From Bacteroidota bacterium (GTDB lineage: Bacteria; Bacteroidota; Ignavibacteria; UBA10030; UBA6906): DNA of 64,000 nucleotides. Below are positions 43,088-53,471 of the stretch, piece after piece. The stretch is from contig JAHBUR010000005.1 in assembly GCA_019637975.1 (NCBI GenBank), forward strand, positions 115,473 through 179,472. The letters run 5' to 3'. A model generated the notes under the pieces. The model was not told the origin of the DNA, searched no databases, and was given only the letters and a program-made list of their open reading frames with translations. Numbering within the stretch: the first letter of the stretch is position 1; the number at the start of each line of letters is the position of its first letter. A program made the position numbers and the translations under genes.

Positions 43088-45172
43088 TTATTTCAGAAGA
43101 ATCATTCTCTTCACCTCGCTGAAGTTTCCACTCTGCATTCTATAAAAGTACACGCCGCTTGCGAAACGAGTGGCATCGAACGTCGTTTCATAACTTCCTG
43201 TCGGTAGATTCCCGTTCACCAGCGTTGCTACTTCCCGGCCTATCGCATCGAATATCTTCAGTGAAACATGACTGGTGCCCGAAATGTGGAACTTGATTTT
43301 TGTCGAAGGGTTGAACGGATTCGGATGGTTTTGCTCAAGAGCAAATGCGTCCGCCAAGTTCCCGGCGACTTCCCTCACCGATGTCAATTGTGAGAAGGGC
43401 CTGCGCCACGCCCCGTTGCCGTTCGTCCCGGCCATCAAATCACTTCCGCTGACTATCAACGATTGAATTGACGTGTTGATAAGTCCGGTGTTAGCAGCAG
43501 TCCAGTTTGCCCCGGCGTTTGTGGAGACGAAAACTCCAAGCGATGTGCCCGCAACAATTGTTGAGCCCGATGCCAATAGAGTCCGGACATTTGTTCCCGT
43601 AAGTCCTGAATTTGATGCAGCCCAGTTTGCGCCGTTGTTTGTCGAAATGAAAACTCCGCCATTCGAAGTGCCCGCAAAAATGGCCTGGCCGTTCGATGCA
43701 AGAAACTGCACAACCAACGATGTCAATCCGGTGTTTGAGACAGCCCAATTCTGTCCTGCGTTCGACGAGATGAAAACGCCACCATTCGTGCCCGCAAGAA
43801 CATTCGAGCCGGCAACAAGCAAAGCGGAGACTGTCGTGTTTGTCAAGCCTGTGTTTGACACACTCCAGTTGGCGCCGCTATTGGTTGAACGGTAAATGCC
43901 GCTGCTTTGGCTGATGCCGGCAAGAATCGTTGTGCCCGAAACTGCAAACGCACGCACGTCACCAACAGAGGCAAGTCCTGTACCTGAAAAAAACCAGGAT
44001 GTTCCGCCATCAGTCGAGCGATGCACGCCTCCTGCGGACGTGACTGTTCCCAAAAGCATGTCGCTTCCGTTCTGCACGAGAGAGAACACTCCCCCCCCGA
44101 AATTGTTGATCGGAAGCCACACCGTGCCATTATTGGTTGTCCGATATAACGCCCCGTCGGAGTTGCCGCCAAAGAGGTTTGGTCCGTTAACGAGAAATGC
44201 GGTCACGAAGGTATTGATGTACCCGTTATTCTTCTCCACCCAAGTTCCGCCGAGATCGATTGAGCGGTAGATGCCTGCCTTGTCTCCGTTGTTTCCCATA
44301 CCGACAAAAAGTGTTGTGCCAAGAACTCCGAGCGAACGTGTATTGTTTGTTGGAGGAATTCCGGTGTTGGCGGGATTCCAGGTTTGTCCCGCATCGGTCG
44401 AGCGCTGCACGCCGCCGAGTGTTGCCTGAAATGCATTCGCCCCGATAATGGCAATAGCAAGAGTGATGTCGAAACCGCCACCGCTCCAGTTTCCTCCATC
44501 ATTGGTCGAACGAAACACCCCACCCGATTGAGTGCCGGCAAGCAGAACTCCGTTCACGATGCCCAATGTGTTGACGTTCGTGTTTGTCAGTCCGGAACTG
44601 GCGGGCAGCCAACTTGCGCCATTGTTTGTCGATCTAAAAACGCCGCCGGCAGTCCCGGCAAAAATCGAAGAGCCGTTCGATGCAAAACATCGCACGGCCA
44701 ACGATGAAAGTCCAACCGTATCAACGGACCAGCTTGCACCACTGTTTGTGGAAAGAAACGCTCCCGCACTTGCCGTTCCCGCAAACAACAGGTTCCCGAA
44801 GGCATGCACGACATTGACGTTTGTGCTCGTCAATCCGGAGTTTGAAACTGCCCACGAAACTCCGCCATCGGTGGATTTGTAGACTCCCGAGGAGGTTCCT
44901 GCATAAAGGATCGAGCCGTCGTATGCCAGCGAACGAACCTGTGTGCCGACAGGCAATCCCGATCCCGACCAAATCCAACTATCGCCGCTGTTCGTAGACT
45001 TGAATACTCCACCCGCAAACGATCCTGCGTAGATTGTTGTACTGACAGAAACGAACGACATCGGGTAGCCTCCTTCGGGGCCGGAGGTTTGAACCCACTG
45101 AGCTGTGGCGGAAAAGGTGAGAAAACAGAATGCAAACAGAAGCGCTGCGGGTATCGCACAATTCTTCGACAT
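43088..45172 (-). CDS. BNR/Ycf48-like beta-propeller T9SS cargo protein
   Basis: A 694-residue protein from the ATG at 45172 (AAGGAG upstream), with signal peptide ending FSATAQW. It consists of about 12-14 repeats of the form GVFKSTNSGDSWIWSGSGL (Asp-box-like, S-T-N/D-G-G-x-x-W), as in BNR or photosystem-assembly Ycf48 propellers. The C-terminus has NHPNPFNPSTKIKFHISGTS and GVYFYRMQSGNFSEVKRMIL, a T9SS sorting domain. The high repeat count suggests two propellers. A frame extending to 45325 adds residues before the signal and is not supported. Confidence 0.88.
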   Translation of the reverse strand: MSKNCAIPAALLFAFCFLTFSATAQWVQTSGPEGGYPMSFVSVSTTIYAGSFAGGVFKSTNSGDSWIWSGSGLPVGTQVRSLAYDGSILYAGTSSGVYKSTDGGVSWAVSNSGLTSTNVNVVHAFGNLLFAGTASAGAFLSTNSGASWSVDTVGLSSLAVRCFASNGSSIFAGTAGGVFRSTNNGASWLPASSGLTNTNVNTLGIVNGVLLAGTQSGGVFRSTNDGGNWSGGGFDITLAIAIIGANAFQATLGGVQRSTDAGQTWNPANTGIPPTNNTRSLGVLGTTLFVGMGNNGDKAGIYRSIDLGGTWVEKNNGYINTFVTAFLVNGPNLFGGNSDGALYRTTNNGTVWLPINNFGGGVFSLVQNGSDMLLGTVTSAGGVHRSTDGGTSWFFSGTGLASVGDVRAFAVSGTTILAGISQSSGIYRSTNSGANWSVSNTGLTNTTVSALLVAGSNVLAGTNGGVFISSNAGQNWAVSNTGLTSLVVQFLASNGQAIFAGTSNGGVFISTNNGANWAASNSGLTGTNVRTLLASGSTIVAGTSLGVFVSTNAGANWTAANTGLINTSIQSLIVSGSDLMAGTNGNGAWRRPFSQLTSVREVAGNLADAFALEQNHPNPFNPSTKIKFHISGTSHVSLKIFDAIGREVATLVNGNLPTGSYETTFDATRFASGVYFYRMQSGNFSEVKRMILLK

Positions 45173-45367
45173 GTCATACTCCTTGAATGTGAATGAACGG
45201 ATGTGATTCTGATTGGAAGAAATGTATTGCGAAACGGCGTGCCGGTTCAATGACTCAACTGAGTCATTCTTGCATCGTGGAATTTGGCGGAATGGCTGTG
45301 GCGTGAGGACATGTGTCTGCCGCAAGGATAAAGAACGAAAATGCAGGACAAGACGGGAGTCTTATCA

Positions 45368-46000
45368 CTACACCAGTCCCTGCTTGATTGCTTTTACCAC
45401 CGCTTGCGACTTCGAGTGAACGTGGAGCTTTTCGTAGATGTGTTTGATGTGATTACGGACGGTTTCGGGGCTGATGAACAGCTTGTCGCCAATCTCGCGG
45501 TTGTCCAAACCAAGAACAAGCTTCTGAAGAATTTCCACCTCCCGCTTCGTCAGCGAGTAATTCTCTTTCCCGGTTGGCGCATAGTGTTTGAAGAGTTCGA
45601 TAACACGCCGCGCAATGTAGGGCGTCATCGGAGCCCCTCCCGCCGCGGCATCCTGAATTGCGATCAACACATGGGCAGGCGGCGTCTTTTTCAGAATGTA
45701 GCCATCGGCACCGTTCACGATTGCACGAAACACATTCTCGTCATCATCAAACACCGTGAGCATGATGATGGACGCGGAAGGAACAAGACGCTTGATATCC
45801 GCAATGCTCTCAGTCCCTGACTTTCCCGGCAGATGAATATCAAGCAAAACCACATCGGCGTCGGGAAAATCCGCAAGTGCATCCTCGATATTGGAGAACG
45901 AACCGACGGAAGTGAATCCTTCGGTAAAGTTGAGAACATGCACGAGTCCCTCCCGGAAATCGTCATGGTCTTCTACGATAACAACTCTGATGGGCTTCAT
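45368..46000 (-). CDS. NarL/FixJ-family response regulator
   Basis: A 210-residue protein: receiver domain (1-~120) with phosphoacceptor Asp54 (VVLLDIHLPGKSG), and a LuxR-type HTH (~143-205; LTKREVEILQKLVLGLDNRE, then SPETVRNHIKHIYEKL). It lies 35 bases after the propeller sensor kinase that it most likely pairs with. Target genes are unknown. The cargo genes just downstream are a natural guess. Confidence 0.95.
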   Translation of the reverse strand: MKPIRVVIVEDHDDFREGLVHVLNFTEGFTSVGSFSNIEDALADFPDADVVLLDIHLPGKSGTESIADIKRLVPSASIIMLTVFDDDENVFRAIVNGADGYILKKTPPAHVLIAIQDAAAGGAPMTPYIARRVIELFKHYAPTGKENYSLTKREVEILQKLVLGLDNREIGDKLFISPETVRNHIKHIYEKLHVHSKSQAVVKAIKQGLV

Positions 46001-46035
46001 ATCGGTTTGGAACTTCGCAAAACCCCGTCACTCAT

Positions 46036-49000
46036 TCAATGACCCGATTGAGTTATTCTCCCCTTCAATCGCACAATCGTGCCTGATGTGATTGCGTGCT
46101 CGAAGGAAAGTTCGCTATCAATTTCTTCCGCCCGCTTCGTCATGTTCCGAAGGCCGTGGCCTCGCTTTGTGTGCCGCGATGCATGGCCGGTTGCGGGCAT
46201 TCCCTTTCCGTTATCTTCAACAATCAACTCAAAACCTCCTTGATAAATAACAAACGCAACGGAGATGAGAGAGGCCCCTGCATGTCGAACGGCATTCGCC
46301 AGCGACTCCTTGAAAATGAGATCCACGTTTCGTCGGACGTTTTCCGTGATGGTGATGCCTTCGATGTGTTCGGCAAGATTGACTTCATACTTGAGTTGGT
46401 GAGCGCGACACATGTCTGCCGTGGTAAGGCGGATGCGGGCCAGCAGACTTTCAAGCGTATCATGGTTCGGCGAAACCGACCAAACAATGTCACTCATCGC
46501 CTCTTCGGCTTCCGTGAGAAGCGAGCTTGTCCTGTCGAGAAACTCCTTTGACTGTGCCGGAATATCCTTGAGCTGCCCCTTTACCGATTCAATGAAGAAA
46601 CCGGCGCTTCCGACAGTCGAAGCAAGATCGTCGTGCAAATCGCGGGCAATGCGTTCACGCGTCCGCAGGCGTTCCTCCTGGAATTCTTTCTCCCGCTCAA
46701 GTTGGGCAATGCGCTTCTTGAGCTTTTGGGTCGAGATGAACCTCACTGTTCCTCCAAACGTGACAACACCCAAAGCGGCCATCAATCCGATAAACCAACC
46801 GGTTCGCCAAAACGGCGGGACAATCGTGACATTGATCAATGTTCCTGCTTCATTCCATACACCATCGTTGTTACCCGCCTTCACCCGAAACACATATTCA
46901 CCCGGGTCGAGATTTGTGTAACGCGCCTCCCTCCTTTTGCCGCAGAACACCCATCCTTTGTCGAACCCTTCCATCATGTACGCGTACCGGTTTTCCTGCG
47001 GATTGGTAAACTCGAGTCCGGCAAACTCGAAGGAGAAAACAGATTCATTGTACGATAATGTGATGTTATCGGCAGCCGAAATATCCTCATCAAGTTGTGC
47101 GGGTTGGTCGAATTTCTTGAATCGTGTAAGCACGACTTTCGGCAAAACAGGATTATCCTTCACACTGTCGGGAAAGAACGCATTGAACCCGTTCACGCCG
47201 CCAAAGAACATTTCCCCTTCTGCTGTCTGAAAGTAGGTATTTGTATTGAATTCGGAAGACTGTAACCCATCATGAACGGCATAGTTGCGGAACCGGGGTT
47301 TCTCAGGATCGGCGGTCGTCATTTTGGAGAGGCCCCGATTTGTGCTGATCCACAAATTTCGGTGATGGTCCATCAACACACCGTAAATGAAATCATTCGG
47401 CAGGCCGTCGGCGGTTCCGTACCTTCGCCATGATTCCTTGACGGGGTCAAACCGGTTCAACCCGTCTTCCGTTCCGATCCAAAGAATGCCGTCAGGGTCA
47501 ACGCAGATGGTTTTTACGGAATTGTGTGAGATGGAATTCGCGTTCCGGGGATGAGATTTGTACTGCTTGACTAATTGTCCGTCAGGAGAAAACCTCAGCA
47601 GGCCGATTCCCAGTGACCCGCACCAAATCCCGTTCCGGTCGGCGGCAAAACACAATGCGCCCGGCGCAACGTAGGATGTATCAATTCGATCGAGCGTAAG
47701 TACAGGTTCGAGAATATCCCGTTGGCGATCATAGCGCAGCACACCCGTGGCCGACCCGACCCATACATCTCCCGACGAATCTTCGCAGAACGCCGTGATA
47801 ATCCGGCCTCTGGAATCATCGCGGGCAATGCCGCGAAGATCGTACTCTCTGAATCGCTTCGATGAAGCATCAGCACGATACAGTCCTTTCACCGTGCCGA
47901 CCCACACAGAACTGCGGCTGTCTTCAAAAAGTGCAAAAACACTATTGGCGCCAGCACCACCTGGCCCCGAAAATTCGTCGTAGAGCCGCTTGACGTTTCC
48001 GGTTTTTCTGTCGAGAACAGCAACCCCCTGATTGTACATTCCGAGCCACACACGGTTTTCCCGGTCGACCATCAGAGCTTTGAAGAAGTTGTCTCCCGTA
48101 TCCGTTTTTCGTGATGGAGGGAGAAGTATATGCTTGAATTTGTTGCGGCGAGGATTGATCATGACAACGCCGGCCCCGTCATATCCTACCCAAATCAAAC
48201 CGGAACGATCGCGGCAGACAGAGGCAACTTTGTCATAAAATGTATTTGTGGGAGAATACGGAACAATCCGGGTAAACCTGTTTTTCTTTTCGTCAAAAAC
48301 ATTCAGCCCGCCTGAAGTCGTGCCAATCCACAAACGTCCTTCCTCATCGGCACACACAGCCTTGACAACGTCGCTGCTGATAGTTCCGGGATTGCCGGAC
48401 TCGTGACCCCATTTCCGCCAGGTGTTGTTTGCCGGATCTAACGCGTAAAGCCCTATGCTGGCGCCACTACTTCCCATCCAGAGAATACCGGCCTTATCCA
48501 TATAGAGACATCTACCACCTTCAACCCGTTGACCCGGCAAAAGAACCGACACAAAACGCTTCGACGCGTATTCGTACTTCATGATGCGATCCGGCATCGA
48601 CAACCAGACGTTTCCTTCGTCATCAACAAAATGAGCCCGTACGTTTTCGCCATCAGCCTTCAATCCCAAATCGGTGGCGTGATACTCGCGAAGTCTCCCG
48701 GACGAATCGAGAACCGACACTCCCTCCGCCGAAGAAATCCAGATGTTGCCGTCTCTGTCTTCGACAAGCGAGTAAATTATTGAACGGAGATGAGCCGCGT
48801 GATAGGCCGCATCGTCAGGAAGGTATGAGAAGGTTTCAGTCCGTCGATCGAAACGATGGAGCCCCTGTAGTGTTCCGACCCAAATCCTTCCTGCTCTGTC
48901 CTCAAGCAGCGACCAGACGGTATTGCTTCGTAAAGAAGACGAGTCCCTCGCGTCATGGCGATAGACTTTGAAAGTGTATCCATCAAAGCGGTTCAGCCCG

Positions 49001-49191
49001 TCGGCGGTGCCGAACCACATGAAGCCTTGACTATCCTGAATAATACACCAGATGGAGCTTTGCGAGAGGCCGTCTTCAACAGAGTACGTTTGGATCCGAT
49101 GGTCGAGAATGTTGAACTGGGCCAATAATTCTTGTCGCGTAAAAAGAACGCTAACAAGCAGACACGCCCGTGCAACCAGTGCCAGCGCCAT
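46036..49191 (-). CDS. Two-component sensor kinase with periplasmic propeller (1051 aa)
   Basis: Signal sequence (1-25) followed by two-component-regulator propeller repeats (~30-700; WCIIQDSQGFMWFGTADGLN and many copies of xDxxGxxWxGT). A Y_Y_Y domain (FEFAGLEFTNPQENRYAYMM) comes before a membrane helix (WFIGLMAALGVVTFGGTV, ~812-830). The HisKA_3 box is RERIARDLHDDLASTVGSAG and the ATPase domain has VEDNGKGMP with HTKRGHGLRNM. This is the layout of Bacteroidota polysaccharide and surface sensors, here with a separate NarL regulator, not a fused one. Confidence 0.95.
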   Translation of the reverse strand: MALALVARACLLVSVLFTRQELLAQFNILDHRIQTYSVEDGLSQSSIWCIIQDSQGFMWFGTADGLNRFDGYTFKVYRHDARDSSSLRSNTVWSLLEDRAGRIWVGTLQGLHRFDRRTETFSYLPDDAAYHAAHLRSIIYSLVEDRDGNIWISSAEGVSVLDSSGRLREYHATDLGLKADGENVRAHFVDDEGNVWLSMPDRIMKYEYASKRFVSVLLPGQRVEGGRCLYMDKAGILWMGSSGASIGLYALDPANNTWRKWGHESGNPGTISSDVVKAVCADEEGRLWIGTTSGGLNVFDEKKNRFTRIVPYSPTNTFYDKVASVCRDRSGLIWVGYDGAGVVMINPRRNKFKHILLPPSRKTDTGDNFFKALMVDRENRVWLGMYNQGVAVLDRKTGNVKRLYDEFSGPGGAGANSVFALFEDSRSSVWVGTVKGLYRADASSKRFREYDLRGIARDDSRGRIITAFCEDSSGDVWVGSATGVLRYDRQRDILEPVLTLDRIDTSYVAPGALCFAADRNGIWCGSLGIGLLRFSPDGQLVKQYKSHPRNANSISHNSVKTICVDPDGILWIGTEDGLNRFDPVKESWRRYGTADGLPNDFIYGVLMDHHRNLWISTNRGLSKMTTADPEKPRFRNYAVHDGLQSSEFNTNTYFQTAEGEMFFGGVNGFNAFFPDSVKDNPVLPKVVLTRFKKFDQPAQLDEDISAADNITLSYNESVFSFEFAGLEFTNPQENRYAYMMEGFDKGWVFCGKRREARYTNLDPGEYVFRVKAGNNDGVWNEAGTLINVTIVPPFWRTGWFIGLMAALGVVTFGGTVRFISTQKLKKRIAQLEREKEFQEERLRTRERIARDLHDDLASTVGSAGFFIESVKGQLKDIPAQSKEFLDRTSSLLTEAEEAMSDIVWSVSPNHDTLESLLARIRLTTADMCRAHQLKYEVNLAEHIEGITITENVRRNVDLIFKESLANAVRHAGASLISVAFVIYQGGFELIVEDNGKGMPATGHASRHTKRGHGLRNMTKRAEEIDSELSFEHAITSGTIVRLKGRITQSGH

Positions 49192-49663
49192 GCGCTCCGA
49201 ATCCGAGTTGAGTTGGGTAAATGTGGAAAGTGTGCAGCTAAGGTAGGGAGAGAGGCGAGCAAATGCAAGAACAGTAGTTCATCCGACTCTCCCGGTACCG
49301 ATCAGAATTCACACTTCACGGTCACTTTTTCCTTCGCAAGGTCAAATTTACCCCGATTGAATTGACGTTTGCTCGAAAATTATGTTCCCGTGAAAAGCTC
49401 GACAATGGCACAGTGTGGGAGGAGTGCATGGTCGGGAACACTCAGGAGGAAACCATCGAATGAAACGTAGTGAAAAGGTACTTCTTGTATTTCTTTGTAC
49501 AATTCTCTTGCTCGCGTTCTTTTCGGCGAGAGTCTCCGGAACCACTACTCACAACACTATGTTCAACGCGCCGCCAAAGATGCTCTTGAAGCCTGAGCAC
49601 CGCGCTACTGGCTTTTGTCGTCACACAACACGGGAAGGCTGCGTTATGCTTTCTCGATTCCGG
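49192..49663. other. Gap between the two sensor/regulator pairs
   Basis: 472 bases between the first kinase start and the end of the second regulator. It should hold the promoter of the first pair. One small plus-strand frame with a good ribosome site begins at 49460 (listed separately). I see no other supported feature. Confidence 0.4.
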
Positions 49664-49711
49664 CTACACCAGCCCGCGGTCAAGCGCCACCCGGACAGCC
49701 AGCGCCCGTGA
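49460..49711 (+). CDS. Possible small exported protein (83 aa)
   Basis: ATG at 49460 with AGGAGG 9 bases upstream. The first 27 residues (MKRSEKVLLVFLCTILLLAF then FSARVSG) make a plausible signal peptide. The last 16 codons overlap the end of the convergent regulator gene. The mature part is not recognised and has low-complexity basic content. It could be a real small gene or chance. Confidence 0.35.
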   Translation: MKRSEKVLLVFLCTILLLAFFSARVSGTTTHNTMFNAPPKMLLKPEHRATGFCRHTTREGCVMLSRFRLHQPAVKRHPDSQRP

Positions 49712-50341
49712 ATGTACGTGCAGCTTCTTGTAGATATTCTTGATGTGGGTTTTGACGGTATGAGGCGAGATGAAGAGTTTCTTTGCAAGGGTCTGGTACG
49801 TTTCGCCATGAACGAGTCCCTGCAGCAATTCAAGTTCACGTTCGGAAAGATCGAATTCAACCGGCGGCGGAACGGGAAGGCTTACTTTTGAATTGCCGAC
49901 AGATTTCTCGCGAAGAAATGAAAGCACTGTACGGGCAATGGATTGCGACATAGGGGCACCTCCAGCGTGCAACTCCCTGACGGCATCAACAACCTTCTCG
50001 ATAGGGTCATCTTTCAGAAGATATCCCGCCGCGCCTGCCTGAATTGCCTGAAAGATTTTCACTTCGTCTTCGAACACTGTGAACATCATGATTTCTGCTT
50101 CGGGGAAGAGTTCCCTTGCAGCGATTGTTGTTTCGATGCCGCTCATGCCGGGAAGTTCAATATCCATTAGGATGATGTCAGGAATCTGGCTGGGAGGCAA
50201 TTTGCGTAATCCCGAGAGCGCCCCTTCCCCCGATGCGTATGTTGCAACAAGCTTGATGTCTTCGAAGAACTCGAACTGTTCTTCAAAGCGTTTCCGCAAG
50301 GATGAATTATCCTCAACGAATGCGACTTTTATGATATTCAT
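49664..50341 (-). CDS. NarL/FixJ-family response regulator
   Basis: A 225-residue protein: receiver domain with Asp60 (DIILMDIELPGMSGIE) and LuxR-type HTH near the C-terminus (LSERELELLQGLVHGETYQT, then SPHTVKTHIKNIYKKLHVHS). It is a paralogue of the regulator at 45368 and lies 70 bases after its cognate kinase. The two HTH recognition helices differ (PETVRNHIKHI versus PHTVKTHIKNI) but are similar, so their DNA sites may overlap. Confidence 0.95.
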   Translation of the reverse strand: MNIIKVAFVEDNSSLRKRFEEQFEFFEDIKLVATYASGEGALSGLRKLPPSQIPDIILMDIELPGMSGIETTIAARELFPEAEIMMFTVFEDEVKIFQAIQAGAAGYLLKDDPIEKVVDAVRELHAGGAPMSQSIARTVLSFLREKSVGNSKVSLPVPPPVEFDLSERELELLQGLVHGETYQTLAKKLFISPHTVKTHIKNIYKKLHVHSRALAVRVALDRGLV

Positions 50342-50411
50342 GGTGATTGAAGTTGCCTATTCATCAAAAAACCTTCAATACCCCAAAGGCGGTATTTCCG
50401 ATACGACTTGT

Positions 50412-53400
50412 TTACTGTGCAACATCTGCATCAGGAATTCGAACGGGGATTTCGAATTTCACTTCCGTGCCGCGTCCGCTCGACTCAAGCCATAACAAGC
50501 CGCCCAATTCTTCCGCACGCCTGCGCATGTTGGTTACGCCGTTCCCTTCCAGTTCACTACCTGCCGCCCGTCGCATGCCAACACCATTATCCTTCACTGA
50601 AATGCAAATTCTGTCGGAACCGGGGGAAGACAATGTCACCGATATCAGCGATGCACGCGCATGCTTCACACAGTTCGTCAGTGCTTCCTGCACAAAGCGG
50701 AAGCAATTGAGAGCCTGTGTCGGGGTCAATTCGATGGCGGGATTGCTTGAGAACTCAACACTCAATTCTGTCGCATCCTGCAATTCCATCTGTCTGCGTG
50801 AGTACGCTTCGACCTGTGCAGCAAACCGGTCGAGCGTCATTGACTCGGTTTTCATTGCCCAGATTGTTTCACGGAGTTGCAGCATACTTGAACGGGCATC
50901 TTGTTGCAGAGCCTTCAGCAGACGTTGTGCACGGGTTTCCGCGGGCGGCGAGTATTTCCCAACAAGATCAAGCCCCGAAATAATATTCACCAGCTGGGCC
51001 CCTACGTGATCATGCAGATCTCTGGAAATTCTCTCGCGTTCTGCCTGAATTGCCCGCTCACGTTCCAATTCGTCCACCTTCTTTCTCAACTTTCTGACCG
51101 AAACATACCGGACAATTCCTCCAAAAGCTCCTGCCACAACAAGAACCATGGAAGCAATGAACCACCACCGCTCCCAAAAGGGAGGCAGAATAGTAAACGA
51201 GATGGTCGCAGGCACAGCCGAGACGACATTATTGCCGTTGATTGCGAGAACGGAGAACGTGTAGTTACCATCATTCAGATTGCGGTAATGAACCTCCCGG
51301 TCTCTTGTCAGCCGCGACCAATCTTCTTCAAGGGGTTCAAGCTTGAAACGATAGCGAACATCTTCCTCATCCAAATAGCTCAACCCTGCGAAACTGATGC
51401 TGATGTTGTTCTGAAAATGTTCAAGATCTACCGGTTGAGGATTCGGAAGTTCCCGCGTAGGCATATGAAAGAACACCCGCAACGTGTCATTCAGCAATCC
51501 TGTGATTCGGACACGGGGCGGAACCGTGTTCTGTTCGAGTTGGTCAAGATCGATCTTTGAAACGCCGCCGGTCGTTGCGATCCACAGCGAATTATCGGAA
51601 AGGCGATAGTCGGCTTGCGTGATGCTGGCGGCAGGAGTGGGCCGCAACATTGACGAACCGAAGGAAATCAACTCGCCGGCGCGGAGCTGGTGAAGCGATC
51701 TTTCCGTCAGTATCCAGAGCGCATCGGGCACCCCTTTGACCTTCCCTATCCACAAGACCGAGTTGCCCTGCAACCCGAATTTTTCATTAATCACAGCGGC
51801 TCTTCCTTTGTGCATTCGCGCCAGACCTTTTCCGGTACCGAACCAGATCGTTTCCTCCTCCTCAAACACCGAATAGATCTCGTGAGAGGGAAGTCCCTGC
51901 TCCACGGAAAACTTTTCAAATACGCCATCACGCAGACGCGAGGCGCCGTTGTCGCGGGAAAGGAACCAAAGCGAGTTGTAGCCCGGAACAATTCCCTCAA
52001 TCATCTGCGAGGGCATCCCGTCGGCTTCATCGAGAAGGCGCGTCCGGCCATTGATCGTGTGATACGTTCCCGACCCGTACGAACCGCTCCATCGGCCCCC
52101 GGCTGAGTCAAAATAGATAGTTGAAACTCCACCTCCGACTCTTACCCCATCCTCGCGTCGAAGGGTTCTTCGAAACCCATCACGTTCGGAAGGCCCGTAG
52201 AGAAACTCAAAAGTCCCCACAAGTATCTTGCCTTGGGGGTTTTCGGCAACGGCCCGGACTTCGGCGAATGAACTGTTGCGCAGCGAAAGCCTTCCGTCGC
52301 GATCCAGCATTCCCAGGAAGCGGTTGCCTCCGAGCCAGACGTTCTGTTTCGAATCACAAAACACAGCGGAGATGTTTGCCGTTGGAAGTCCCGATTCAAT
52401 TGTAAAGAAACTGATATGATCGTGCGAAAGCCTTTTTGCGCCACCCCCGAACGTTCCAAGCCACAACGAGCCTTCATGATCGCGAAACATTGATTGCAGA
52501 AATTCAGGATCAATTCCCTCTTCTTTCTTGTACAATCGTATCGAATCGCCGGCGATTCGAAAAAGCCCGATTCGCGTTGCAGCCCAGATTGTCGAGTCAT
52601 TTTCTTCGGACATGCCGTACACAGTTGGAAGTGAGCCGGGGAGCGTGATTGTTTTTTTCAATCGAACGGATGCCCCTTTGTCTTCTATCTCAAGCACGGC
52701 AATTGCATTGAGTCCGCCCAACCATACCTCGCCGCCTTCACGAACGAGAACACTTGATGCGTTTTGGCCAGAATAGCGGGTAGTTTGAGGAGGGAGTTCA
52801 ATTGTATGTGATGCAATATGATGATCGTTCGTCGGTGTAATGCGGGTTAGCGTTCCTCTACCGACACAGTAGATAGCGCCATCATGCTGAAAGAGAAGGC
52901 CGGCATCAACCGATGAACGTTCACTTGCCACGGAAATACTGTCTCTAAAGAGAACGCTCACGCCACTGTGACTTTGAAGATAAATTCTCCCGAACTTATC
53001 TTCTGTAATTCTCGGAATAACAGAATCGGGAAGGCCGTGTTGCGTTGAATATGTCCGGAATTGCCTCCCGTCGAAACTGCACGCCCCTCCCTTGTAGGTA
53101 CCGAACCACATCGTTCCGTCCGAAGATTGATGAATGCTGTATATCAGATTCGCCGGGAGTCCGTCGAACGTGGAGTAGTTCCGGAAATGATGCCCGTCGT
53201 ACACCGAAACGCCGCGATCAGTGCCGAACCACATGAACCCGTCCCGATCCTGATACAATGAGAAAATGTAGTTGCTGGGAAGGCCCGTCGCTCTGGTGTA
53301 TGTTCTGAGGGCGAGTTGCTGCGGAAAGGAAAGTGTCGGCAAGGCAACAATCAAGAGAACAGAAGCAAGCAGGATACTGCTGATACTGCTGATCCTGCTC

Positions 53401-53471
53401 GACCTGTGTGCGCGACCAACATACGGCCGCAAGGCTTCGTTTGCAGACCTATGCCTCAGCAAATGGACCAT
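50412..53471 (-). CDS. Two-component sensor kinase with periplasmic propeller (1019 aa)
   Basis: Signal anchor (about 30-50), then propeller repeats (IFSLYQDRDGFMWFGTDRGV and more, ~55-665), Y_Y_Y domain (ISISFAGLSYLDEEDVRYRF), a membrane helix (WWFIASMVLVVAGAFGGIV), a HisKA_3 box ERISRDLHDHVGAQLVNIIS and an ATPase domain with VKDNGVGM and LEGNGVTNMRRRAEEL. Same layout as the kinase at 46036. The ATG at 53471 has no clear ribosome site, and the first ~28 residues are basic, so a later start is possible. Confidence 0.94.
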   Translation of the reverse strand: MVHLLRHRSANEALRPYVGRAHRSSRISSISSILLASVLLIVALPTLSFPQQLALRTYTRATGLPSNYIFSLYQDRDGFMWFGTDRGVSVYDGHHFRNYSTFDGLPANLIYSIHQSSDGTMWFGTYKGGACSFDGRQFRTYSTQHGLPDSVIPRITEDKFGRIYLQSHSGVSVLFRDSISVASERSSVDAGLLFQHDGAIYCVGRGTLTRITPTNDHHIASHTIELPPQTTRYSGQNASSVLVREGGEVWLGGLNAIAVLEIEDKGASVRLKKTITLPGSLPTVYGMSEENDSTIWAATRIGLFRIAGDSIRLYKKEEGIDPEFLQSMFRDHEGSLWLGTFGGGAKRLSHDHISFFTIESGLPTANISAVFCDSKQNVWLGGNRFLGMLDRDGRLSLRNSSFAEVRAVAENPQGKILVGTFEFLYGPSERDGFRRTLRREDGVRVGGGVSTIYFDSAGGRWSGSYGSGTYHTINGRTRLLDEADGMPSQMIEGIVPGYNSLWFLSRDNGASRLRDGVFEKFSVEQGLPSHEIYSVFEEEETIWFGTGKGLARMHKGRAAVINEKFGLQGNSVLWIGKVKGVPDALWILTERSLHQLRAGELISFGSSMLRPTPAASITQADYRLSDNSLWIATTGGVSKIDLDQLEQNTVPPRVRITGLLNDTLRVFFHMPTRELPNPQPVDLEHFQNNISISFAGLSYLDEEDVRYRFKLEPLEEDWSRLTRDREVHYRNLNDGNYTFSVLAINGNNVVSAVPATISFTILPPFWERWWFIASMVLVVAGAFGGIVRYVSVRKLRKKVDELERERAIQAERERISRDLHDHVGAQLVNIISGLDLVGKYSPPAETRAQRLLKALQQDARSSMLQLRETIWAMKTESMTLDRFAAQVEAYSRRQMELQDATELSVEFSSNPAIELTPTQALNCFRFVQEALTNCVKHARASLISVTLSSPGSDRICISVKDNGVGMRRAAGSELEGNGVTNMRRRAEELGGLLWLESSGRGTEVKFEIPVRIPDADVAQ

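Noticed and set aside
43473..44882. Repetitive plus-strand frames with PPFVPA-like repeats opposite the propeller gene
   Set aside because: They mirror the repeated minus-strand propeller codons.
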